From an uncultured bacterium (lineage in GTDB: Bacteria; Cyanobacteriota; Vampirovibrionia; Gastranaerophilales; Gastranaerophilaceae): a stretch of DNA of 64,000 bases. A model generated the notes under the pieces. That model was not told the DNA's origin, did no database searches, and saw nothing but the letters and a program-made list of their open reading frames with translations. Every line of letters starts with the position of its first letter. Position 1 is the stretch's first letter. The position numbers and the translations under genes were made by a program. Positions 9,901 through 17,190 of the stretch are shown in pieces. The stretch lies in assembly GCA_949290355.1 (NCBI GenBank), contig CASERN010000008.1, forward strand, positions 1 through 64,000, read 5' to 3'.

Positions 9901-12900
9901 TTACATATTTGTGCAAGATATTCTGTAGATAAATTTTTCAATTCATTTTTCAAACCTTCAAAATGTATTGATAAATCGTTTATACCATCAAAAATATTTT
10001 TTAAATCATCTGATGTTAAATTTTTAATTCCATCATTGTAACTGTTTAGAGATTCTAAAATACTATCAACGGATAATTTTAAATTATCAAAAGCAATGTC
10101 CGTATCAGATTTAACATTTTCAGCTTTCTCAGACACAAAACCTTTCAAATCAAATATTTCACTTTTTACATTAGCTATTGTAATTTTTAAATCATCTAAT
10201 TTGGAAACTGATTTTGTATCAATTTCTTCCTCTAGATTTTGTAATGCTACATTCAAAGAATTTGTAATATCATCTACTAATCCTTCTTTTATATTTGATG
10301 AAATATTTTCAAATTCTTTTATCTTATTAGAAAAACTTGAAAGAGCATTATCCAATTTCTCCAATTTCTGAGCATCTTTTTCATCAAGAGAAATAATATT
10401 TTGTCTAAGTTCATTTTTTACATCTTCAATTTTGCTTATAATATTTTCATAATTTTTTTGAGAACTATTTTCAAAAGAATTTTGAACAACACATATTTGT
10501 TGATTTAAACTGTCAAATTTATCAGAATAATCTAAAGAATTAATATTCTCAATCAATTTGAAGAGTTTTTCTCTATTAATATCGGAATCTGTATGCAAAA
10601 TAGTTAGATTATTAAGCATTTTTTCTGCAAATTCATTGAAATTATCTTTCAATTCCTGAAAATCCTCGACAGACAAAACTCTAGCCAAAGAAGACTCAAA
10701 TCCTTCTATTATAGCTTTATACTTATTATCTCTGTCTATATCAGAATTATTTATTAAACTCTTTATTTCTTCACAAGAATCAACAAATTTGTTCATCAAT
10801 AATACTGACAAACTATTTACATCTTCTTTAGAAGCTAAAAATTCCCTCAACTCTGTTATTAAATCTATCACTTTGCCATTCTGATCATTTCCGGAATTAA
10901 TTCCGCTTATAATCATATATAAAGAAGATTTTATATTTTCAGCTTCATTTTTTAATTCTTCACTTAACACAGAAAGATCAATTTGTCCTATCTGTTCTTG
11001 AATTTTTTTAATTTCAGAATTTATTGTAATTACAGATGCATCAAAAGCATGATTCAAAGCATCTAAAGCTTCCAACTTTAAAATAAGTTTATTATTGTTA
11101 TCCGTATGAGAAGAATGTATTGATTTACTTACATCATCAATATATTCTTTTATTTCTAAAATATTTTCCCTTACTGATACTTTAAAAGCTTCACTATTTG
11201 CTTGAGAAAGAGATTCAATATTTTTTATGTCATTAGCTAAATTTTGTAATAGTTCTAATTTATTAGCATTATTATCATCATTAGACACTCTCAAAACATC
11301 ATATTGACTTGCAATATCATTTGATAACTGTTTAGATATATTTTCTAAAATTGATTTTAATGCATCTAAATTTATTTTTGAATCCTCTTTTAAAGAATTT
11401 TCGATTCCATCAATTTTTGATACTACATTTGACACACAATCTATTATTTTAGATGAATTTTCTAAATCCGCAGATACAGTCTGTTTAAACTCATCTCTTA
11501 AATCAGAAATATCTGAAGCAACATCTTTTACTGCATCAATTATAGTTTTAGAATTATTTTCAGCTTTTTCATTAAAATCAAGTTGCAAATTATTTACACT
11601 TACATTTAATTCTTCAATATAAGCTTTTATTGCTTCATAATTGGAATTTTCATTATCATTAATATTTGTAACCAAAGCAGAAATATCATTATTTAACTTA
11701 TCTATAGCTTCAATTACCTGAGAAGCATTTTCCGAACCGGTGTCAGAAAACGAATTATATATCCCTTCAATTTTTTCTGTTTGCTTGTTAATACATTCTT
11801 GTATCAATTCAAAATTACGGCTATTACTTGAATCTTGAATATCTGTTCTCTCGAATAATTCATTTTTTACCGCTTGTAAGGAAGATAACACAGAACCTAC
11901 AGAAGCTTTTAAATCACCATAATCAGATTGGATATCGCTCCCTATTCCATTTCTTACATCTTTTAAATTTTCTTGTAAATCTTCAATTAATTTTTTAGGG
12001 TTAACTTCAAGAATTTTCTGTAAATTTACTAATATAGAAGTTAATTCTTCTTTAAATGACGAATAAATTTTTTGTGTTTCAACATCCAAATTATCAAAAC
12101 TTGCATGCATTTGCTCAGCTAATTTCAAAATTTCAGAGGAAAGATTTGAATAATTTATATTAGATCCCTGCTCAAAAGCTTCTTTAACCTCATTTATTTT
12201 ATAAGTAATATTTTGAAAATTATCACTGAAATCAAGTGATTTAATCTGATTTAAAATATTTTCTATATTTTGTTTATTACTTGAAAGTTCATAATTAAGA
12301 GCAGAACAATTGTCTATTATTTTTTGAACAAAATCAGCTAGATCCGTTTTAAAAGATGAAAAATCATCGCTAGAAATTATAGTATCAAATTTTTCCTCAA
12401 GAGTAGAAAATTTATCTGACAAAACATTATTATCAGACAATTTTATTTGTTCTAACTCATTTTTCAATGAATCCATAACTGTTTTGAAAGCCGAAATTTT
12501 TTCTTCCAGATTATCAAATACACCCTGTTGAGGAATATTTTTTACAGTTGAAGATAAAACCTGTATTTGAGCAGATATCATATTAAAATTGTCTGTCAAA
12601 TTAAAATTATTCAAACTTGTAATCAAGTCAGAAATAGCTTGTCCAATATTCTCATAATTTTTAGAAACATAATTGTTTAACTGAGATATATTTGCAGAAA
12701 TAGACGACATTACTTCAGATAGTTCATGTTTATCAGGAACAGTAGTATTTATCTTATCAAGTTTCTGTTCTATCTCAAAAAGAGAATCTTTCTGCTTTTC
12801 ACTTATAATAGAAAAATTATTAATTTCTTCTTTTAGATTATTAAAAGCGCCATTAACCTCAACTGATTTTGCAACTTCTTTTTGTGATGTTATTATATTT

Positions 12901-13139
12901 CCAAAAGCAACTTCTGCATTTTTAAAATTCCCCATGAAATCATTGTAGTTGTCCGCAACAAGATTTTTTAACTCAGAGATATAAACCTTTATCAAATCAG
13001 TTTCTTCATTATCTTCAGAAATCATTTGAAGTTTTGTATTAATACCTGTCAAAACCTTTTCAAAATTCTCTACGTTTGCTTCATTTTCATCACGCATTGC
13101 ATTTAAAATTTTCGCAATTTCTTCTATATCTGGCGCCAT
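6948..13139 (-). CDS. Giant cytoplasmic coiled-coil protein (about 2060 residues)
   Basis: No family is recognised with confidence. The protein is almost entirely Asn/Asp/Glu/Lys/Ser/Ile/Leu-rich helix with heptad and hendecad spacing, with recurring phrases such as 'F..L...I..I...L'. It has no signal peptide, membrane segment or globular enzymatic motif and very few cysteines. ATG at 13139 was chosen (product begins MAPDIEEIAKIL) because AAAGAG precedes it. An in-frame ATG at 13175 adds 12 residues but has no ribosome-binding site. A -10 TATAAT at 13191-13196 suits the shorter form. An exact 66-residue internal duplication lies at about residues 1560-1690. It is coupled to glcD. A scaffold, intermediate-filament-like or polar-organising role is inference. 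Confidence 0.85.
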   Translation of the reverse strand: MAPDIEEIAKILNAMRDENEANVENFEKVLTGINTKLQMISEDNEETDLIKVYISELKNLVADNYNDFMGNFKNAEVAFGNIITSQKEVAKSVEVNGAFNNLKEEINNFSIISEKQKDSLFEIEQKLDKINTTVPDKHELSEVMSSISANISQLNNYVSKNYENIGQAISDLITSLNNFNLTDNFNMISAQIQVLSSTVKNIPQQGVFDNLEEKISAFKTVMDSLKNELEQIKLSDNNVLSDKFSTLEEKFDTIISSDDFSSFKTDLADFVQKIIDNCSALNYELSSNKQNIENILNQIKSLDFSDNFQNITYKINEVKEAFEQGSNINYSNLSSEILKLAEQMHASFDNLDVETQKIYSSFKEELTSILVNLQKILEVNPKKLIEDLQENLKDVRNGIGSDIQSDYGDLKASVGSVLSSLQAVKNELFERTDIQDSSNSRNFELIQECINKQTEKIEGIYNSFSDTGSENASQVIEAIDKLNNDISALVTNINDNENSNYEAIKAYIEELNVSVNNLQLDFNEKAENNSKTIIDAVKDVASDISDLRDEFKQTVSADLENSSKIIDCVSNVVSKIDGIENSLKEDSKINLDALKSILENISKQLSNDIASQYDVLRVSNDDNNANKLELLQNLANDIKNIESLSQANSEAFKVSVRENILEIKEYIDDVSKSIHSSHTDNNNKLILKLEALDALNHAFDASVITINSEIKKIQEQIGQIDLSVLSEELKNEAENIKSSLYMIISGINSGNDQNGKVIDLITELREFLASKEDVNSLSVLLMNKFVDSCEEIKSLINNSDIDRDNKYKAIIEGFESSLARVLSVEDFQELKDNFNEFAEKMLNNLTILHTDSDINREKLFKLIENINSLDYSDKFDSLNQQICVVQNSFENSSQKNYENIISKIEDVKNELRQNIISLDEKDAQKLEKLDNALSSFSNKIKEFENISSNIKEGLVDDITNSLNVALQNLEEEIDTKSVSKLDDLKITIANVKSEIFDLKGFVSEKAENVKSDTDIAFDNLKLSVDSILESLNSYNDGIKNLTSDDLKNIFDGINDLSIHFEGLKNELKNLSTEYLAQICNDAQNISDKIELLSNDIENKLGRNFESAKDMFDGLIQDLTSLKDNILKRIDEKNEEKILELTNHIISSREDFKSCVEEISESLKTYIANLDAAETSARNDLDNKLTEKLLNLEADLVNSGENYERKLELLQGKISEFAHIIENSNSDTEAKIASSLDEIADVKTELSMISDVLKSLKISADEKFTENISIFESGIDNIINNINKLNDSLSNGFTDSIKENLESVEDKFNSLMQQLNEIKDNAENDDNDIYHDLEEKISGLKQEIGLVNTDIVDALQNKSEEIIRAFDPIKTAIDEFAAFDYEKILSEIKSHLEESFVKFTVDINGEFAQGSEAISKLEQAYKETFNKISVIEDYVSEKIEADIELLKVNYDQNTKDLKSTLSESFVSGIDALKDYLNIILANDDSNEKIKELKAEMSNKFDTIMNTQNSIETQTNVLSAKMNTLGDDLKNYIQDACENTIDKYRPIEAKQSIDALHEKMDVLVLSSDNNDILDLIEDSNENSERRHQNLKEHINNSVNSIGEKINGISQTEDKVSEMLTTLHEKMDVLVLSSDNNDILDLIEDSNENSERRHQNLKEHINNSVNSIGEKINGISQTEDKVSEMLTTLHEKVDILAMDGAEFDLEEEIEDIKELIFEQRKFFDVTSDEKAAQIDKYLRDVLLKLDNVDLEKNSEDIKESIMNALVSLVDQISFVEETEEIKDFVEEKTDAINQNLIEVQNQLRQIASSNDDFGYSYTLQDVESDIAKLRLAINNMSGSDFEGFSEDIKKIVKSVEGLENSLTQDQIVDLKGDIEKLNEDILSISTRTNKLLLTSDESYKTLNDGLSTFNSLIFKLEDRIDYLDKSEITERIEKKIDNIQNMSLASANANKVFQTVMTYMGEWIDSTTDKISDITEKTSEIELIKDNLAELKDALPDKAELINNIESKFEQQEERIDRLEVKLEKILSLLEEKDDMMLNRKVDKIEKLISRLGTNIEKLASYVDEE
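8073..8480. repeat. 198-bp tandem duplication inside the giant coiled-coil gene
   Basis: Two adjacent 198-bp units (8073-8270 and 8271-8468) encode the same 66 residues each, including HEKMDVLVLSS and SERRHQNLKEHINNS. They differ at one base seen by eye (8148 G against 8346 A), and the start of a third unit runs to about 8480. The 198-bp period keeps the frame and equals 66 residues, six hendecads, so coiled-coil phase is kept. The near identity shows a recent duplication or ongoing homogenisation. Confidence 0.93.
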
Positions 13140-13301
13140 TTTATTTCTCTTTCTTAAAATATCCCTAGTTATCATATATATATTAACAGAATTATAATAA
13201 ACTTTGCAAACTGTTAACGTTTATTATTACAATTGTAAAGATATAGTATCTCTTTTGATTTTAAGTGATATAATGTAATTTAGACACATAAAAAGAGGTT
13301 A

Positions 13302-13517
13302 TTGATGAGTCATATAGTAATTAATCCGGAAAAATGCAAAGCATGCTACTTGTGCATACAGGAATGCCCTAAAAAACTACTAAAAATTAGTGAAAAGACT
13401 AATAGTTTAGGGAATCGTGTAGTAGAATTTGATGATCCAAATCATGAGTGTCTCGGGTGTGCAATGTGTGCAACTAGATGCCCAGATTTAGCAATTACGG
13501 AAGTATATAGAGGATAA
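13302..13517 (+). CDS. korD: 2-oxoacid:ferredoxin oxidoreductase delta subunit (2x[4Fe-4S] ferredoxin)
   Basis: The 71-residue protein has two CxxCxxCxxxCP clusters, CKACYLCIQECP near residue 12 and CLGCAMCATRCP near 47, each binding a [4Fe-4S] centre. It passes electrons between the thiamine enzyme and external ferredoxin. It is the first gene of a four-gene operon with alpha, beta and gamma subunits. Upstream, an extended -10 (TGATATAAT, 13266-13274) without a clear -35, and AAAGAGG before the ATG, support expression from here. Confidence 0.93.
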   Translation: MMSHIVINPEKCKACYLCIQECPKKLLKISEKTNSLGNRVVEFDDPNHECLGCAMCATRCPDLAITEVYRG

Positions 13518-13548
13518 AAAACCAAATAAATTATCCGAAAGGGAAAAA

Positions 13549-14613
13549 ATGGTTGAATGTTTAACAAATAAAAAAGTATTAACTAAAGGGAATTATGCAA
13601 TAGCAAACGCTGCAATATTAGCAGGATGTCAATGTTATTTTGGCTATCCTATAACTCCGCAAAGTGAGATAGGAGAATTTATGAGCGGCAAAATGCAGGA
13701 ATTAAAACGTGCATACGTTTCTGCGGAAAGCGAATTAGCCGCAATTAACATGGTAATAGGAGCAGTGTCTACAGGAGTGAAAGCTATGACATCTTCTTCA
13801 TCTTGTGCAGTATCACTTATGCAAGAAGGTCTATCTTATGCTACATCAGATGAATTGCCTGTTGTACTGGTTAGCGTAATGCGAGGAGGTCCAGGCTTAG
13901 GAAATATTTATCCATCTCAAGGAGACTATTTTCAAGCAACAAAAGGCGGTGGGAATGGAGATTATAAGCTTATAGTTCTTGCACCTGCTACAGTTCAAGA
14001 ATGTGTAGACTTAACATATAAAGCTTTTTATTTAGCTCAAAAATATAGAAACCCAACAGTCCTATTAGCAGACGGATTATTAGGGCAAATGATGGAACCT
14101 GTAGAATTTTACGATTATCCATACCCTGAAATTGATAACTCTAATTGGGCACTTTCAGGCGCTAAAGGACGCGATGGAAGAATAATTCGTTCATACGCAC
14201 CACTGGCAGATAACCAATGCGTATTCCTTGAAAAATTGTATAAAAAATACAAAACTATTGAAGAAAATGAAACTGAATGGGAAGAAATTAATACAGAAGA
14301 TGCTGAAATAATCCTCATAAGTTTTGGCAGCACATCGAGAAATGTAAAAACTGCAATGAAAACATTAAGACAAAAAGGGATTAAAGCAGGATTTTTAAGA
14401 CCAATCACATTATATCCGTTCCCTTCAAAAAGGATTGCAGAACTTTCTAAAACAGCTAAAAAAATATTTACAATTGAAGTAAATATGGGGCAAATGATTA
14501 ATGATGTCAAATTAGCTGTTAATGGAGAATGTCCTGTTGACCTAATAAATAAAGGGGTTGGAGCTCCGCCTTCAGCAAAAGAAATAGTTACAAGAATCGA
14601 GGAATTATTATAA
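13549..14613 (+). CDS. korA: 2-oxoacid:ferredoxin oxidoreductase alpha subunit
   Basis: This 354-residue subunit carries the pyrimidine-binding domain (YPITPQSEIGEFM near residue 38, with the conserved glutamate in SAESELAAINMVIGA) and a transketolase C-terminal-like domain. With beta and gamma it oxidatively decarboxylates a 2-oxoacid to acyl-CoA, reducing ferredoxin. The separate delta-alpha-beta-gamma arrangement matches 2-oxoglutarate (Kor) and branched-chain (Vor) enzymes; sequence alone does not fix the substrate. Its stop overlaps the korB start by one base. It is typical of anaerobic carbon metabolism, alongside ppdK downstream. Confidence 0.92.
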   Translation: MVECLTNKKVLTKGNYAIANAAILAGCQCYFGYPITPQSEIGEFMSGKMQELKRAYVSAESELAAINMVIGAVSTGVKAMTSSSSCAVSLMQEGLSYATSDELPVVLVSVMRGGPGLGNIYPSQGDYFQATKGGGNGDYKLIVLAPATVQECVDLTYKAFYLAQKYRNPTVLLADGLLGQMMEPVEFYDYPYPEIDNSNWALSGAKGRDGRIIRSYAPLADNQCVFLEKLYKKYKTIEENETEWEEINTEDAEIILISFGSTSRNVKTAMKTLRQKGIKAGFLRPITLYPFPSKRIAELSKTAKKIFTIEVNMGQMINDVKLAVNGECPVDLINKGVGAPPSAKEIVTRIEELL

Positions 14614-15371
14614 TGGCAACACAAGTTTTTAAATTACCGGAATCCCTAAAAGGCGATGTAAAATACTCATTCTGTCCAGGATGCGACCATGGCGTTGCTG
14701 TCAGACTTGTGGCAGAAGTCCTTGATGAATTAGGTATTAGAGAAAATACAATACTTGCAGCATCAATAGGCTGTTCTGTAACAATATATGATTTTATAAA
14801 TGTTGATGCTCTTGAAGCACCTCATGGCAGAGCAATGGCAGAAGCTACAGGTATAAAAAGAGCCAGACCCGACAAAATAGTATTCACTTATCAAGGAGAC
14901 GGGGACTTTGCCTCAATTGGCCTTGCTGAGAGTATGCATGCTGCTCTAAGAGGGGAAAATTTAACTGCTATATGCATAAATAATACAACATATGGTATGA
15001 CAGGCGGTCAATTAGGACCTACTACATTACTCGGGCAAAAAACAACAACATCACCAACAGGTAGAAATATAGAATACTATGGCTACCCTATTAAAATAGC
15101 GGAACACATTGCACTATGTGATGGAACAGCATTCTCAGCACGAGTATCATTAGATACTGTAGCAAATATAAAAAAAGCAAAACAAGCTATTAAAAAAGCT
15201 TTTGAGGTTCAAATGAAAGGGCTTGGTTTTGGTTTTGTAGAGATACTATCAACTTGCCCTACAAATTGGAAAATGTCTCCGGAAAAAGCACATGAAAGAG
15301 TAAGAGAAGAAATGATGCCTGTGTTCAAACCCGGCATTTATAAAGATAAAACTCAAGAATTAAGCAAATAA
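14613..15371 (+). CDS. korB: 2-oxoacid:ferredoxin oxidoreductase beta subunit (TPP-binding)
   Basis: The 252-residue subunit binds thiamine diphosphate. It has CPGCDHGVAVRL near residue 22, GCSVTIYDF, HGRAMAEATGIKRARPD, and the TPP/Mg motif GDGDFASIGLAES followed by NNTTYGMTGGQ. Family members carry one [4Fe-4S] cluster through scattered cysteines, and several are present. Its ATG shares one base with the korA stop (TAATG), implying coupled translation and equal stoichiometry. Confidence 0.94.
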   Translation: MATQVFKLPESLKGDVKYSFCPGCDHGVAVRLVAEVLDELGIRENTILAASIGCSVTIYDFINVDALEAPHGRAMAEATGIKRARPDKIVFTYQGDGDFASIGLAESMHAALRGENLTAICINNTTYGMTGGQLGPTTLLGQKTTTSPTGRNIEYYGYPIKIAEHIALCDGTAFSARVSLDTVANIKKAKQAIKKAFEVQMKGLGFGFVEILSTCPTNWKMSPEKAHERVREEMMPVFKPGIYKDKTQELSK

Positions 15372-15434
15372 TTATATAAGGAATAAATAATACAAGAAAG
15401 GCGGCTTCTATTAACAGAGGCTGTAATAGGAAGA

Positions 15435-15986
15435 ATGGAAAAAAATTTTATAATAGCAGGATTTGGCGGACAAGGCGTTTTATTAGCAGGAGAAGTTCTT
15501 GCTAATGCATTCATGCTTGCAAATAAAAATGTAACTTGGTATCCGTCATATGGAGCAGAAATGCGCGGTGGAACAGTAAACTGTGAAATAGTTATGAGTG
15601 ATGAAGAAGTAAGTGAAGTTAACAAATCTGATGTAGATTTTTTAGTTGCATTAAATCAAGCTTCATTTGATAAATTTCTTGCAAAAATAAAACAAGGCGG
15701 TTGGATGATAGCTAATTCCACTCTGGTAAAAGAAATCAAAACTAGAACAGATATCAATTATATTTTCGCACCTATTACAAAATTAGCTTCTGATCTTGGA
15801 AATGGTAAAATGACAAATATACTTGCACTTGGAATACTTGCTAAAGCAAGCAAATTAGTTTCTATTGAAACATTAAACCAAGCTCTCGACAATGTAATTC
15901 CACCTCATAGAAAGAATCTGTTACCTCTAAATATTAAAGCTTTAAAAATCGGCTATGAGTATGATTTATTGCCAATGAATGCTTAA
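15435..15986 (+). CDS. korC: 2-oxoacid:ferredoxin oxidoreductase gamma subunit
   Basis: The 183-residue catalytic gamma domain begins with the signature IIAGFGGQGVLLAGEVLA and has SYGAEMRGGTVNCEIVMSD. It completes the enzyme with korD, korA and korB. It starts 64 nt after korB with AGGAAG before the ATG. No terminator is evident after it, so the small gene at 16062 may be co-transcribed. Confidence 0.93.
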   Translation: MEKNFIIAGFGGQGVLLAGEVLANAFMLANKNVTWYPSYGAEMRGGTVNCEIVMSDEEVSEVNKSDVDFLVALNQASFDKFLAKIKQGGWMIANSTLVKEIKTRTDINYIFAPITKLASDLGNGKMTNILALGILAKASKLVSIETLNQALDNVIPPHRKNLLPLNIKALKIGYEYDLLPMNA

Positions 15987-16061
15987 ATCAACTAAAAAGT
16001 CGATTTAAAATTTTCAAATTAAGATTATTCTAATATGGTACAGTTCGAGAGGTCTTTCAAA

Positions 16062-16295
16062 GTGAAAAGAGAACTAATCCAATCAATTAGAGAAAAAGAG
16101 ATTCAACTTAAAAAATTAAAAGAACACATTGATAAAAGTATCGTGTGTTCTGATTTGTACAACAAAGTCGTTTTAGAAAAAGCAATCCTAAAAAAAGAAC
16201 TTGAAGATTTGAACAAAAAAACAAACTTTTTGGACGGTTTAAAAAAGCTAATTCCACATAAAAAAACATTAATTTGCGATTATTTCAAAAAATAA
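16062..16295 (+). CDS. Small coiled-coil protein of unknown function
   Basis: The product is about 77 residues, Lys/Glu/Leu-rich and helical, with regular hydrophobic spacing (IREKEIQLKKLKEHI) predicting a coiled coil, then a basic tail. GTG at 16062 was chosen because GAGAGG (16047-16052) sits at ideal distance. The in-frame ATG at 16035 would add nine residues but has no ribosome-binding site. It follows korC by 75 nt. No family recognised; moderately sure it is a gene. Confidence 0.5.
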   Translation: MKRELIQSIREKEIQLKKLKEHIDKSIVCSDLYNKVVLEKAILKKELEDLNKKTNFLDGLKKLIPHKKTLICDYFKK

Positions 16296-16364
16296 AAGAC
16301 CAAAAATTATTGACACTTGCAAAAAAATGAAATAACCTTTATAATTATAAAAAAGGAGTTTTTT

Positions 16365-17108
16365 ATGGAAAGAGACAAGAAGCTAAGAATCGCCCCCCCC
16401 CCCGAAAAGTCAGATATAGCAAGCATTTCAGAGGTAAAGTTTGATATTAAAACAAAAACAAGTTATAATAGTGATGTTATGAATCACAATTATAAAAAAA
16501 GACGAGCTTTTACTTTAGCAGAAGTGCTAATCACTATAGGAATTATAGGAGTTGTAGCAGCCCTTACGATTCCAACTATCATTACAAAATATAGAAGACA
16601 AACAGTTGAAAATAAACTAAAGAAATTTTATTCTGTTGTCAACCAAGCCATACAAATGTCTATTGCAGAACATGGACAAATAGATTTTGAGAATCAAACA
16701 ACCGGAACAAACGATAATTCTGAATATATCACTAAATGGTATAATGAATATCTTACCAAATATATGAAAAATATTGAAAACGAAAAAGTTGGTCAAGATT
16801 ATTATAAGGTATCCTTTACTGATGGCACGGGGTTTAATTCATACCTAGGTTCAAACAACGTTTTATACATATTCTATTGCCTGAATTTTAGTAGTTGTGC
16901 ACTTGGGCATTATAATGGAAAAGATCAATTTTTATTTACATATAGCCCAAAACAACAAAAAGTAGCTCCCGCATATTCAGGGGAAAATATAAACGAGTTA
17001 AAAAATAGATGTTACAATGCATCTAATGAAGGATCACGTTGGCATTGTGCAGCACTCATTGAAGCAAACGGCTGGAAAATCCCTGATGATTACCCTTACA
17101 TAAGATAA
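16365..17108 (+). CDS. Prepilin-like protein with long leader and C11 tract
   Basis: The frame encodes a type IV pilin-like N-terminus: KKRRA|FTLAEVLITIGIIGVVAA, with predicted prepilin-peptidase cleavage after Ala, conserved Glu5 of the mature form and a hydrophobic helix. About 190 residues of pseudopilin-like globular domain with several Cys follow. AAAAGGAG (16351-16358) supports the ATG at 16365, giving an unusual leader of about 47 residues containing RIAPPPEK encoded across an 11-C run. An in-frame ATG at 16479 (MNHNYKKRRA) would give a canonical short leader and lies just after an internal promoter. The arrangement is duplicated at 33638. The family is sure; the start and role (minor pilin or secretion pseudopilin) are open. 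Confidence 0.85.
   Translation: MERDKKLRIAPPPEKSDIASISEVKFDIKTKTSYNSDVMNHNYKKRRAFTLAEVLITIGIIGVVAALTIPTIITKYRRQTVENKLKKFYSVVNQAIQMSIAEHGQIDFENQTTGTNDNSEYITKWYNEYLTKYMKNIENEKVGQDYYKVSFTDGTGFNSYLGSNNVLYIFYCLNFSSCALGHYNGKDQFLFTYSPKQQKVAPAYSGENINELKNRCYNASNEGSRWHCAALIEANGWKIPDDYPYIR
16393..16403 (+). repeat. Poly-C(11) homopolymer within prepilin gene
   Basis: Eleven consecutive C residues lie in codons 10-13 of the long form, in strongly AT-rich DNA. Such tracts slip during replication, and a change of one or two bases would frameshift the 38-codon extension away from the pilin. The same C11 with flanking GAAAAGT is found at 33666-33676. Confidence 0.9.
16441..16469 (+). promoter_or_regulatory. 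Predicted internal promoter of prepilin gene
   Basis: -35 TTGATA (16441-16446), a 17-bp spacer and a perfect -10 TATAAT (16464-16469) lie inside the reading frame, 9 nt before the in-frame ATG at 16479. Transcription from here would give a nearly leaderless mRNA for the short prepilin. An identical -35/17/-10 layout is at 33714-33742, although the residues encoded around the -35 differ. Confidence 0.55.
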
Positions 17109-17190
17109 ATTAAAACTATTGCATTCCGTATTTTCATGTTATAGTAAAATAATCAAAAGTGTTTATTATTGATAAGAAAGGAGATATACT

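Noticed and set aside
16365-16480. C-tract genes considered as pseudogenes
   Set aside because: The frames are open through the tract at length 11 in both genes, and the pilin parts are intact with good motifs.
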